The notes: generated by a model not told the origin, from the letters alone. A stretch of 52,409 bases of DNA from Halolacustris sp051744345 (GCA_051744345.1 JBNJCW010000005.1:1-52409), one strand, 5' to 3'. Shown: positions 17,038 through 24,636, numbered from the stretch's first letter. Numbers and translations are program-made.

Positions 17038-17877
17038 ATGATTGGGAAAAAAGAAGAAATTTCTTTTAGCGGAGGCAATATACCTGTACTTATGGTTGAG
17101 GGAAAGACACTGCCCGAAGCCTGGGAAAAATCCCTGACAGAAGTCTGGGAAAAGGGTGTTTCCATAAAGACCCAGTATGATAGGCCAAATGATCCCCCCA
17201 GCAGGGACTCCACCATGGTAATGGCGGTGGAGGAGCCGTTCACCGAGCCAAGGATTCACCGGGCACTTCCTACCGGTCTGGATGAGCTGGAAATTTACAG
17301 GCAGGAAGTCGTGCTGGGCATACATGACAGCTGGATAGGCAAGCATGGCTGGTCCTACAGCTACCATGACCGCCTGTTTAATTACCAGACATCCGATGGA
17401 TATCTTGACCAGGTATCTGCGGCTGTAGACAACCTGGTTGACTGTTTTTATACCCGGAGGGCACAGGCCATAACCTGGGTACCTGAACTGGACTCAAGGC
17501 ATCATGAGCCGCCCTGCCTGCAGAGGATATGGTTAAGGATACTTGAGGATCCCCAGAAAGGCCTTATGCTTAACATGAACACACACTGGCGGTCCCGGGA
17601 TGCCTACAAGGCTGCGTTTATGAATATTTTTGCCCTGACCGATCTTCAGAGGGCTATAGCCGGGCAGGTTTCGGAAAAAATTGGCTTGGAGGTAAAGGTA
17701 GGCAGGTACGTGGATATGGCTGACAGCTATCACATTTACGGCTCTTATTTTGACCAGTTTAAGGGATTTCTGGAAACCATGGAGAAGAAGTCTTTTGAAC
17801 AGAGGACATTTACCACTTCTTTTGCCCGGCCTTTCTTTGAGGAAGCAGCCAAGAAAATTGCCGAGGAGCAGGGTTAA
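17038..17877 (+). CDS. Thymidylate synthase-family protein (archaeal-like type)
   Basis: A 279-residue member of the thymidylate synthase/dCMP hydroxymethylase family. The nucleophile is Cys160 in PPCLQ. The phosphate-binding RSRD is at 185-188, followed by AAFMNIFALTDLQ, and the nucleotide-binding end VGRYVDMADSYHIYG is near 220-235. Classical ThyA has PCH after the nucleophile region and a different N-terminus; this form resembles the divergent archaeal/anaerobe proteins. The role is probably reductive methylation of dUMP, but hydroxymethylation of a pyrimidine nucleotide is possible. It stands alone, convergent with the Fe-S gene 13 bases away. Confidence 0.8.
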   Translation: MIGKKEEISFSGGNIPVLMVEGKTLPEAWEKSLTEVWEKGVSIKTQYDRPNDPPSRDSTMVMAVEEPFTEPRIHRALPTGLDELEIYRQEVVLGIHDSWIGKHGWSYSYHDRLFNYQTSDGYLDQVSAAVDNLVDCFYTRRAQAITWVPELDSRHHEPPCLQRIWLRILEDPQKGLMLNMNTHWRSRDAYKAAFMNIFALTDLQRAIAGQVSEKIGLEVKVGRYVDMADSYHIYGSYFDQFKGFLETMEKKSFEQRTFTTSFARPFFEEAAKKIAEEQG

Positions 17878-17890
17878 AAAATAGGGAAAA

Positions 17891-18208
17891 TTATTTCTTT
17901 TTCTTTTTTTCTATTTTTACTCCCAGTATTTCTTCTAGCTCTGCCAGTTTCTGCTCGTCTTTAAGCATGAAGGGACATTTGTCTTTTTGGGCTATTTTTG
18001 GGTTTTCTGCAATTGTTTTTACATACTCTTCGCAGCCTGCATAACCGCAGGCGCCGCAATCCTTTTTGGGCACTATTTCCAGCAGCCTCTGTATCTTTTC
18101 CGGTTTCTTTTTCTCTTTGGGCAGCAGGGTATGCACCAGGATAATCAGGATGCCCAAAAAAAGGGCTATGGCTACTGATGCCAGTATTATAATAATGGTA
18201 TCTATCAT
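17891..18208 (-). CDS. Membrane-anchored RnfB-like 4Fe-4S protein
   Basis: A 105-residue protein with one N-terminal transmembrane helix (about 4-28), a short basic linker, and the 4Fe-4S motif of RnfB N-terminal domains: Cys51, Cys54, Cys59 and Cys78, in CGACGYAGC and KCPF. The C-terminus is a lysine run. Full RnfB also carries ferredoxin domains, which are missing here. It lies about 80 bases downstream of the heme-type membrane protein gene on the same strand, so the two may form a small electron-transfer module at the membrane. No other Rnf genes are present in the window. Confidence 0.85.
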   Translation of the reverse strand: MIDTIIIILASVAIALFLGILIILVHTLLPKEKKKPEKIQRLLEIVPKKDCGACGYAGCEEYVKTIAENPKIAQKDKCPFMLKDEQKLAELEEILGVKIEKKKKK

Positions 18209-18285
18209 ATCGGTTAATTATTTCCTTTTATTTTCTCTAAATTTTAGCTTATTTTAGAAACTGCAGCCAATGAAAATAAATTTGA

Positions 18286-18894
18286 CTACCTGTTCTTTAT
18301 CCTGTACTCTTTTGCCCTTTTGGCTATAAATGCTACTGTTACCAGCCCGAAAAGTACGGAGAAGATTACAAGTATGCCCAAATTAGCAAAATCTGTCCCG
18401 ATAAGGATTCCGTGTACGAAGCCAAACAGCAGAACCACATACATTAAGCCGTGGATTATCCTCCAGGGCTTAATTTTTCTCCTGAAAAGCGCAGCTATAA
18501 GGGCAATGTATAAAAGGATTAATGCAGGCCTTCCTGCATATACCCAGAAGCCCAGCCAGGAATCAAAAACAGGTACAAACACAGATAAATCCATAGCTTC
18601 TATGGCTGAGGAAATAGGGTGGAGGGTAATTAAAGCAAGGCCGGAGAATGCGAAGAAATGGTGCAGTTTGATAAACGACTTTCCAAAAATTTTGGTAATT
18701 TCTTTTAGGAAAGGGGTAAATGTGGCTGCTATGGCCATAGCGGTATAGCCCCACAGTGCAAACAGGCGAATAAAGAAATTAAATACAGTGGGTGGGGGAG
18801 CAGTCAGCTTAAGCAGGGCGATGGCTATAAAGATAAGAGCTATAAGGGTTAGTATAAGGTAGCCAATGGGGGTAATTTTTTTTGTTTTTGTCAT
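18286..18894 (-). CDS. Ferric reductase-like (cytochrome b-type) transmembrane protein
   Basis: A polytopic protein of about 202 residues with five to six helices. It resembles the ferric-reductase-like/MsrQ/YedZ transmembrane domain. Histidines that could bind heme are found in SFIKLHHFFAFSGL, LITLHPISSA, IIHGLMY and GFVHGILIG. The start chosen is the ATG at 18894, preceded by AGGA at seven bases; a GTG at 18936 gives 14 extra residues without a ribosome site. It probably passes electrons across the membrane together with the downstream Fe-S protein. The soluble flavin domain of true ferric reductases is absent. Confidence 0.75.
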   Translation of the reverse strand: MTKTKKITPIGYLILTLIALIFIAIALLKLTAPPPTVFNFFIRLFALWGYTAMAIAATFTPFLKEITKIFGKSFIKLHHFFAFSGLALITLHPISSAIEAMDLSVFVPVFDSWLGFWVYAGRPALILLYIALIAALFRRKIKPWRIIHGLMYVVLLFGFVHGILIGTDFANLGILVIFSVLFGLVTVAFIAKRAKEYRIKNR

Positions 18895-19054
18895 GCTCGG
18901 ATCCTGTATATTAATGGTTAAAAATTTTGTATTCACTATTATTGAGAAGAAAGGCTTAAAATACCAGGAAAAATATATTATGCTGATTCTGGATCAAAAT
19001 CTTGGGATGAACGGATATTGATGGTTTTTGATTTAAGCTCCCTATTATCCATAC

Positions 19055-19456
19055 CTAAGGCTTTAGTCTTGTCAGGCCGAAAAGCTTGTCATAGTGGTTA
19101 TCATAGGAATATATTTTATCTACATTGGCTGCCTTCATATAGGCATAATTGTAGGCACCTATGAAATCGATATTGTTATCATTAAAAACAGCAATTGCCT
19201 TGAGCAAAACTGCTTTTTCCTTGAAACTAATATTGGGCGTATTTAAAATTAGCTCTACATTTTCACAAATTTCATCTTTTTGCCAGCCATAGAACCTGTC
19301 TAAAACCCAGACAATTTCAGCGATTACCATAGCATTGGAGGTGGCTTTAATTTTCCCGGATACTATATCTGAGAATAGTTCTTCTGCCTTTTTACTGATT
19401 TTTTCATCTTCTTTTTCAAAATATCTTAAAAATATATTGGTATCCAGAAAAATCAT
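19055..19456 (-). CDS. PIN-domain toxin, VapC-like
   Basis: A 133-residue PIN-domain ribonuclease. It begins MIFLDTNIFLRYF, with the first catalytic Asp at residue 5. It continues with AIAEIVWV-like helix acids (VIAEIVWVLDRFY) and NIDFIGAYNYAYMK, and ends with the conserved IYSYDNHYDKL. Such toxins cleave tRNA or rRNA. It overlaps the upstream AbrB-type antitoxin by four bases (ATGA), the standard antitoxin-toxin arrangement. All recognisable active-site acids are present, so it is likely active. Confidence 0.88.
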   Translation of the reverse strand: MIFLDTNIFLRYFEKEDEKISKKAEELFSDIVSGKIKATSNAMVIAEIVWVLDRFYGWQKDEICENVELILNTPNISFKEKAVLLKAIAVFNDNNIDFIGAYNYAYMKAANVDKIYSYDNHYDKLFGLTRLKP

Positions 19457-19695
19457 TCTGTTTCCTTTATGAGGGTGTTGGCAATATCCTTTTCCATCAG
19501 CTGCCTTACTTTTTTGTAATCAATTTTTTTATTAGTTTTTTTCCTATGGGCATCTAATAGAGATCCTTTTTTAACCTTAAATATGATTTGGCTTTCCCTT
19601 ACTTCAAACTCTCCGATATCTGATGGTTTGATATTAAACTTATCCCTGATTTTTTTGGGAATAGTTATCTGGCCTTTTGATGTTATTCTTGGCAT
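19453..19695 (-). CDS. AbrB/SpoVT-fold antitoxin, VapB-like
   Basis: An 80-residue protein with a swapped-hairpin AbrB N-terminus (ITSKGQITIPKKIRDKFNIKPSD), which binds operator DNA. A charged C-terminal tail would wrap the toxin. The ATG at 19695 follows a strong AGGAGGTAAT. It is first in the operon, as usual for antitoxins, and overlaps the PIN toxin gene. It likely represses its own promoter together with the toxin, and inverted repeats are visible upstream. Confidence 0.88.
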   Translation of the reverse strand: MPRITSKGQITIPKKIRDKFNIKPSDIGEFEVRESQIIFKVKKGSLLDAHRKKTNKKIDYKKVRQLMEKDIANTLIKETE

Positions 19696-19696
19696 T

Positions 19697-19759
19697 GGTA
19701 TTACCTCCTTTTATATTCTTAATTATTACATAAATAATACTAAAAGTAAAAGTAATACC
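19697..19759 (-). promoter_or_regulatory. VapBC control region with nested inverted repeats
   Basis: Perfect 8-bp arms GGTATTAC (19697-19704) and GTAATACC (19752-19759) bracket the upstream region. A tighter repeat with 6-bp arms ATTATT and AATAAT lies between them. The inner arm overlaps the ribosome binding site. These are plausible operator half-sites for the VapB-like protein. The DNA is very AT-rich, so chance pairing of the inner repeat is possible. Confidence 0.4.
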
Positions 19760-19876
19760 TAGCTGAATCTTTTTGTTGCAGCAGCTTATTTTATTTATAT
19801 TTATTTTCGTATATATTTATAGTAAAATATTATTTAGAAAATTTATTATATAAGAAAAGGTATTATAAAGCATAAT

Positions 19877-20536
19877 ATGAATTATAAGGCAGTTGCAGTG
19901 GCAGTAAGTATTATTCTTATGGCAGGATTATTAATCAATACAGGATGCAGCAATATGGAAAAAGAAGGAAAAACAAATAGTTACGGTTCTAATGAAGACA
20001 ATAACGGTTATGAAAGCGCAGTTATAGGAGGCGGTTGTTTCTGGTGCCTTGAGGCAATATTTGAACAGCTTAAAGGGGTTAAAGAGGTTGTGTCTGGCTA
20101 TGCAGGCGGATCTGTAGAAAATCCTACCTATTCCCAGGTTTGTTCCGGCAATACCGGGCATGCTGAGGTAATCAGGGTTACATATGATCCTAAAATAATA
20201 GGTTACAGGAAACTGCTTGAAGTATTCTTTTATATCCATGATCCAACAACCTTAAACCGACAGGGTAACGATGTGGGGGAGCAGTACCGGTCCATAATAC
20301 TTTTTAATGGTTTGCAGCAGGAAGAGATTGCCAAAGAACTGATATCTAAACTGGAAGAGCAGAATGTTTATGAAGATAAAATTGTAACCGAGCTAAAGCC
20401 TCTTGAGACCTTCTACATGGCTGAGGATTACCACCAGGATTATTATGAGAAAAATCCTTCCCAGGGATATTGCCAGGTGGTTATATCTCCCAAGCTGGGG
20501 AAATTTCAGGAAAAGTTTTCTGAGCTTTTAAAGTAA
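19877..20536 (+). CDS. msrA: Exported peptide methionine-S-sulfoxide reductase (MsrA)
   Basis: A 219-residue MsrA preceded by an N-terminal hydrophobic export signal (about residues 5-22). A Cys at 24 in LINTGC may be lipidated, although the -3 residue is not canonical. The catalytic motif GCFWC is at 53-57 with the nucleophile Cys54, followed by SGYAGG and later NQ-type elements (TTLNRQGNDVGEQYRS). MsrA repairs S-methionine sulfoxide in proteins using thioredoxin. Most bacterial MsrA are cytosolic, so an exported form suggests repair of surface proteins. It stands alone between the VapBC-like genes and the restriction locus. Confidence 0.93.
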   Translation: MNYKAVAVAVSIILMAGLLINTGCSNMEKEGKTNSYGSNEDNNGYESAVIGGGCFWCLEAIFEQLKGVKEVVSGYAGGSVENPTYSQVCSGNTGHAEVIRVTYDPKIIGYRKLLEVFFYIHDPTTLNRQGNDVGEQYRSIILFNGLQQEEIAKELISKLEEQNVYEDKIVTELKPLETFYMAEDYHQDYYEKNPSQGYCQVVISPKLGKFQEKFSELLK

Positions 20537-20604
20537 TTATTTTCGTATGGCATTTTTTCTAGCCAGGCTATTTAAAGGAACCAGTTATTTTTTTCTTTAA
20601 CTGA

Positions 20605-21225
20605 TTATCTGTTTGTATATAATATTGCTTTTATAAAATTCTTTCTTGCATAAAATGCTCTACTTGTAGACCCATGTCCGGGGCCTTTGGTTCTTGCTTG
20701 AATCCATTTGCCATCTTTTCCTGTTAGGCTATCAAAACCATGGTTAATTAATTTATTTCTAATAAATTCGTAATCGGATTTTACTTCCTGAATAAGCTTA
20801 GAATCTCCTATTAGATCAATATTGTCAACCCTCAGCAGGTAAGATTCAGGCACATGGGTGCCGTGCCATGAAACTGCGCAGAAGATAATGGATTTCAATT
20901 TATGCCAGCAATGACTTTCAAAGAATGGAGTTCTTTCTAATTCTATAGGGTTTATCATTGTAATTGCCATAGTTTCCTTAGGAACCAGTTTTTTCTTTAC
21001 ATAATGGAACGCTACAGATTTTAATTCAAAATCTTCACCATTTGTTGCCTTTATACTATTATTATCTAATCCTGCTAATCTTTCTAAAAGCAGACCTTTC
21101 CAGCCCTTATTTTGCTTGCCATTTATAAAAGTAGTTATATTGTATTCTTCAGCTAAGTTGAATAAATTTTCATTAATATAGTTATTTAAATTTTTTAATG
21201 CTTCTTTTCTAGTTACTATTCTCAT
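20605..21225 (-). CDS. MutH/Sau3AI-like restriction endonuclease, predicted GATC specificity
   Basis: A 206-residue nuclease of the MutH/Sau3AI fold. It aligns by eye with E. coli MutH: NKGWKGLLLERLAG (KGWIGVLLE in MutH), FELKSVAF with the catalytic Glu and Lys, PFFESHCWHKLKSI (HVRHKLKR), WIQARTKGPG and FYARKNFIKAIL. The position of the first catalytic Asp is unclear. It has one domain, whereas Sau3AI has two. A Dam-type methylase is encoded nearby, so this is probably the cutting enzyme of a GATC restriction system and not a mismatch-repair MutH, for which no MutL partner is seen here. Confidence 0.85.
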   Translation of the reverse strand: MRIVTRKEALKNLNNYINENLFNLAEEYNITTFINGKQNKGWKGLLLERLAGLDNNSIKATNGEDFELKSVAFHYVKKKLVPKETMAITMINPIELERTPFFESHCWHKLKSIIFCAVSWHGTHVPESYLLRVDNIDLIGDSKLIQEVKSDYEFIRNKLINHGFDSLTGKDGKWIQARTKGPGHGSTSRAFYARKNFIKAILYTNR

Positions 21226-21324
21226 TATCTGAAGATTTTATCTAAATTTTTTATTACTTTAATATATTAAACAAGATTAATATTATTTTGACTTTTATCT
21301 TTAATTTAACAATAATAAAAAAAT

Positions 21325-21810
21325 ATGCAAGAAGAAGATGCCAATTTAATTTATAGGACTTCTGATAATGTCGATATTTATGTAGATAAAGGAATAAAAT
21401 CTGTAAATGATTTTATTGTAAAATACAGGCAGCCGGGGAAAAGAAAACGAACTCCAAAACATATTCACCTATTAATCGATTTATTGATAAAAAAATGTTG
21501 TGATAAAGAACTCACAATGAAATTTGTGAAAAAGCTATTTGGCACCTTACGCAAAATAGAACCGTCAAAATCTTTCCCTCCAAAATTTCAGTGTTTTAAT
21601 AAAGCTGATTATGATGTCTTTAATAAACTGAATAACTATGGAGAATATTCAGTAGAATTTCTAGCCGCAATTTTTGATTTGATAATGATACAGGAAAAGA
21701 CAAATTACCCAGACGGAATTTTAAATAAACAATTTTATAAAAGCTTTCTATCAGAGAAAGATATTTTTTCCCTAGTTAGTGCAGCGTCCTTCAGTGGTAG
21801 AAAGCGATGA
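21325..21810 (+). CDS. Unrecognised protein of the restriction-modification locus
   Basis: A 161-residue, soluble, lysine-rich and mostly helical protein. Elements such as RTPKHIHLLIDLLIKK, ELTMKFVKKL, EYSVEFLAAIFDLIMIQEKTNYPDG and a C-terminal KDIFSLVSAASF look like a conserved family, but I cannot name it. It is divergent from the MutH-like endonuclease (99 bases apart) and lies between it and the methylases. That position suggests a dedicated accessory part of the restriction system, for example a specificity, inhibitor or control factor. The last residues (SGRKR) may reflect a worn C-terminus. Confidence 0.65.
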   Translation: MQEEDANLIYRTSDNVDIYVDKGIKSVNDFIVKYRQPGKRKRTPKHIHLLIDLLIKKCCDKELTMKFVKKLFGTLRKIEPSKSFPPKFQCFNKADYDVFNKLNNYGEYSVEFLAAIFDLIMIQEKTNYPDGILNKQFYKSFLSEKDIFSLVSAASFSGRKR

Positions 21811-22162
21811 TATAAACGATCTCGATAGGTTGGTCTTCCTATATGCTTCTCTGCCTGATTCATCACCGATTATAAATCTTTGGTGCTAAAGTTATAAACC
21901 AGCCAACTGTTGTTCCTGTTTTTTTATAATAGATTTTAAATCCAATAATGAAAGTGAAAAACCAAAGTTGAAAAAGCAAGAATATTAAATGCAAGAGACA
22001 TCTAACATGCTTAAATCTTATCCTAGAAGACAAATTCAATAATTGCTGTGTGCAAGCGTTTATGCTAATGATAGATTTCTGATTATGTAATAAATAGGTT
22101 TTTCGGCAAAAAGTTTGGACAAGGTAATAGGGACTATAGTGATATACATTGTACAGGTGAAT
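21811..22162. other. Intergenic stretch, no gene seen
   Basis: About 350 AT-rich bases between two convergent genes of the restriction locus. No open frame with coding character, no clear terminator and no repeat was found. A short remnant of a deleted gene could be hidden here, but I could not identify one. Confidence 0.4.
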
Positions 22163-22969
22163 TTACTGCTTGGATGGGTTTTTAAAATAAGTGCTGAACT
22201 TTATTGGATTTAGATTTTCGGAAGTTTCGGGTTTCCGGAATACAAATAAGTGTTCATGCATAATCAGTAAAAAATTGTATTTATCAGTCTGTTTTTGCCA
22301 GTAGGGAGTAGTTTTACAGTTATGCTGGACCTTAATGATATCTTCTTTTAAAACAAAACCATTTTTTAAAAAAACCTCCATTACAAAATAGGAGAGGGGT
22401 ACATAATGCTTTCTTTTTCTGGTATCACCTATAAGAATAGCGCAATAATGATTGCCTTTTAAAACGCGGTAGAATTCTTTTATACCTTTACCAAGTTCGC
22501 TGCAGAATTTATCAACGCTGGAAATATTTGAAAGATCACCAGATATTTGCCCATTGGAGTATTTTATTATGTTTGCATAGGGGGGATGGGTAACAATAAG
22601 GTCGATTGAATTATCTTCTATGCTGTTAAGCTCTCTAACATCGCCTATTTCCAAACAATGTGGACAGTCAGGAATTCCTTCAGGGACTTCAAAATTCATC
22701 GCTTTTTTAGTTATTTCAAGCATATCTGGATTAATGTCCATTCCTATAAAATTTCTGCCGGTTAATTTACATTCAATTCCTGTAGTTCCTCCTCCAACCA
22801 TTGGGTCAAGCACTATATCCCCCTGGTTGGAATACCGCTCTATAATGTTTCTTGGTATCTGGGGGGCAAAATTTCCCCTGAAGCTAGAATTATGGGTTGC
22901 CCAGTTTCCCCTTTGTGGGAATGACCATACAGATGTAATTTCTTTTTGAAAACTTTTGGTTAAGACCAT
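22163..22969 (-). CDS. DNA amino-methyltransferase (N6-adenine or N4-cytosine), second methylase of the R-M locus
   Basis: A 268-residue SAM-dependent DNA methylase. Motif X/I elements come first (SFRGNFAPQIPRNII, then LDPMVGGGTTGIE near 55-67 and FIGMDINP). The catalytic motif IV (THPPY) follows near residue 130. This order is unlike the IV-before-I order of DpnA-type beta-class enzymes. The T-H-P-P-Y form does not settle adenine versus cytosine. A CPHCL segment lies near residue 100. It begins one base downstream of the Dam-type gene and is the third gene of the operon. A second protecting methylase is known from DpnII-like systems. Confidence 0.88.
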   Translation of the reverse strand: MVLTKSFQKEITSVWSFPQRGNWATHNSSFRGNFAPQIPRNIIERYSNQGDIVLDPMVGGGTTGIECKLTGRNFIGMDINPDMLEITKKAMNFEVPEGIPDCPHCLEIGDVRELNSIEDNSIDLIVTHPPYANIIKYSNGQISGDLSNISSVDKFCSELGKGIKEFYRVLKGNHYCAILIGDTRKRKHYVPLSYFVMEVFLKNGFVLKEDIIKVQHNCKTTPYWQKQTDKYNFLLIMHEHLFVFRKPETSENLNPIKFSTYFKNPSKQ

Positions 22970-22970
22970 A

Positions 22971-23909
22971 TTAGATATAATTTCTGATTATTAACTCTTT
23001 TATCGTCCCTCTTTTTGACCCAATGCAGTTAATGCTTCTTTTTGCAGAAATTCTTTCAATATAGTAGGAGCTGTATAGGTCGTCAAAAAAATTATCATCA
23101 GGGTTTTCATTTTTAGGGTCAGAATTGCTTAACATAAGATATGCGTCTTTTTTATCCATCCTTTTATAGAAATCAGCCAGCCTTTTTTGTTCTTCTTCGC
23201 CAAATGTCTCTTTGCTGTAGCTGGTAAAACTGGATGTGCCGTTTAAAGGCCTGTAAGGAGGGTCAAGATATACAAAACTTCCTGCACTAATATAATTGCC
23301 TGAATTTTCAAAATTATCACATATTATCATTGTGTTCCTAAGTGCTTTATGCGCTTCTTTTATAGTTGTCCTGTCACATATATTAGGGTTCTTATAAGAG
23401 CCGTGGGGGACATTAAAACCTCCATTTCTGTTCTGCCTGTAAAGGCCGTTGTAGCAGGTCTTGTTTAAAAAAATTAAATATGCCGTCCTCTGTATCCAGC
23501 CAGGATTATAGTCTTTATAATTAAACCCATTCTGCTGCTGGTTATATTTTTTCCTGATTTCATAATATATTTTTTTTCTCTGGTCGCTATTGTTGCTCAA
23601 GTAGTATTTTTCTAAATCACAAAGCTTTTCAATAAGTTTTTCAGGCCAATCCCTTACAACCTTATAGGCAAGAATCAATTCTTCATTTATATCAACTAAA
23701 ACCGCGTGCTCTATACGGTAAGTATTTTTTAGGAAAAAAAATAGGGCTCCGCCTCCCACAAAAGGCTCAATGTAGTTATCTATCCTGCCCTCTTTTTTTA
23801 TGCTGGAGGGAATCCGTTTAGCCAATTCAGGTATTAGCTGGCTTTTTCCTCCTGCCCACTTAATAAAAGGCTTAGCTTTTATATTACTTATTAGTTTTAG
23901 CTGATTCAT
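22971..23909 (-). CDS. dam: DNA adenine methylase, Dam/DpnM (D12 class)
   Basis: A 312-residue D12-class N6-adenine methyltransferase. It has the AdoMet-binding motif PFIKWAGGKSQLIPEL near 13-28, YIEPFVGGGALFF near 46-59, and catalytic YLDPPYRPL near residue 218. It ends with the family's typical region around YSSYYIERISAKRSI and KELIIRNY. Dam/DpnM homologues methylate GATC, which fits the MutH/Sau3AI-like nuclease in the same locus. Its start overlaps the XRE regulator gene by four bases (ATGA). It is probably part of an operon: XRE regulator, dam, second methylase. Confidence 0.93.
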   Translation of the reverse strand: MNQLKLISNIKAKPFIKWAGGKSQLIPELAKRIPSSIKKEGRIDNYIEPFVGGGALFFFLKNTYRIEHAVLVDINEELILAYKVVRDWPEKLIEKLCDLEKYYLSNNSDQRKKIYYEIRKKYNQQQNGFNYKDYNPGWIQRTAYLIFLNKTCYNGLYRQNRNGGFNVPHGSYKNPNICDRTTIKEAHKALRNTMIICDNFENSGNYISAGSFVYLDPPYRPLNGTSSFTSYSKETFGEEEQKRLADFYKRMDKKDAYLMLSNSDPKNENPDDNFFDDLYSSYYIERISAKRSINCIGSKRGTIKELIIRNYI

Positions 23910-24121
23910 TTATCCAACAGATCATTTACTGTTACATTAAGGGCGTCTGCAATCCTGGTAAGTGTTTTAATGGTTGGATTATTGTTATTGCCTGTTTCAA
24001 TTTTTACCAGGGTTGTAAGTGTTATGTCAGCTAGCTTGGCCAATCTATCCTGGGAGATACCCTTTTTTTGCCTGTAGTTTTTGATATTAGTTCCAAGCGT
24101 ATTTTTCTGACTAACTTTCAT
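23906..24121 (-). CDS. XRE/Cro-type HTH regulator (restriction controller-like)
   Basis: A 71-residue protein that is almost entirely one helix-turn-helix domain (LGTNIKNYRQKKGISQDRLAKLADITLTTLVKIE and LTRIADALNVTVNDLL). Small XRE proteins placed ahead of methylase genes act as controller (C) proteins that time methylase and endonuclease expression. It starts the minus-strand operon and overlaps dam by four bases. The upstream 100 bases are very AT-rich and contain several TATAAT-like hexamers. Confidence 0.88.
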   Translation of the reverse strand: MKVSQKNTLGTNIKNYRQKKGISQDRLAKLADITLTTLVKIETGNNNNPTIKTLTRIADALNVTVNDLLDK

Positions 24122-24401
24122 TTTATTACTATAATAATAATTATTGTATTTTATTATAATATAAATAGATTGAGAAAATCAAATTGAAAAATTACCATAT
24201 CTGATATTATTATAGCATAATTATGCAAATACTTAAATATGTTTTTAGTCTTTAATAGAGGTTCGCTTTCGAAAGCAAGAATTATTTAATAGTAAAATAT
24301 TGGATGAAGGTGAAATGAAATACAAAAATCTGGTATAAAAATGGAATAGTTAAGAAATCATTATTTTTACAAAAAACTGCATACCATTTTACCCTATTCT
24401 A
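24122..24401. other. AT-rich divergent intergenic region
   Basis: This stretch separates the minus-strand restriction operon from the B12 operon. It contains multiple TATAAT-like hexamers near 24125-24165 that suit the XRE promoter, and a perfect 12-bp palindrome GCTTTCGAAAGC at 24265-24276 without a following T-run. No gene was recognised. Confidence 0.45.
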
Positions 24402-24410
24402 TGCTATATT
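24402..24410 (+). promoter_or_regulatory. Extended -10 promoter for the cobalamin operon
   Basis: TGC followed by TATATT (24405-24410) forms an extended -10 element about 30 bases upstream of the riboswitch aptamer. The -35 region is weak (TACCAT at 24382-24387 with a 17-base spacer), as is common for extended -10 promoters. Confidence 0.45.
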
Positions 24411-24435
24411 ATCCCTAGCTTGTTTTACAACTGAA

Positions 24436-24582
24436 TAATGTTCTGCTTTTCAAGGGAATCCAGTTAGAATCTGGAACGGTCCCGCCACTGTGTATGGGTG
24501 AGTATCCTTCGATACGCCACTGGCTGAAAGCTGGGAAGGCGAAGGGTAAAGTCCCATAAGTCAGGAGACCTGTCTGGCAGAA
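24436..24582 (+). ncRNA. Cobalamin (B12) riboswitch aptamer
   Basis: The region carries the conserved cobalamin aptamer elements in order: AAGGGAATCCAGT, GGAACGGTCCCGCCACTGT, GCCACTGGCTGAAAGCTGGGAAGGC, and the B12-box-like AAGTCAGGAGACC near 24558-24571. It lies upstream of cobA. Adenosyl- or other cobalamins bind such RNAs and turn off salvage and transport genes. A terminator follows directly, so control is most likely by premature transcription termination across the whole downstream operon. Confidence 0.95.
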
Positions 24583-24585
24583 TAG

Positions 24586-24625
24586 AAATTACACCTCTTC
24601 GGCAGAAAGGGAGTAATTTTTTTAT
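24586..24625 (+). terminator. Riboswitch expression platform: rho-independent terminator
   Basis: Arms AAATTAC (24586-24592) and GTAATTT (24613-24619) enclose an inner C-rich/G-rich segment and are followed by a run of T to 24623. It sits just behind the aptamer. It should form when cobalamin is bound and stop transcription before cobA. Confidence 0.75.
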
Positions 24626-24636
24626 TTTAAAAAATT

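Noticed and set aside
20582..20603. Possible terminator hairpin CAGTTA/TAACTG between msrA and the endonuclease gene
   Set aside because: The stem has only six AT-rich base pairs, and the T-run is inside the loop and not behind the stem.
24265..24276. 12-bp palindrome GCTTTCGAAAGC
   Set aside because: It is short, has no T-run and no gene start at a suitable distance, so neither terminator nor operator can be supported.
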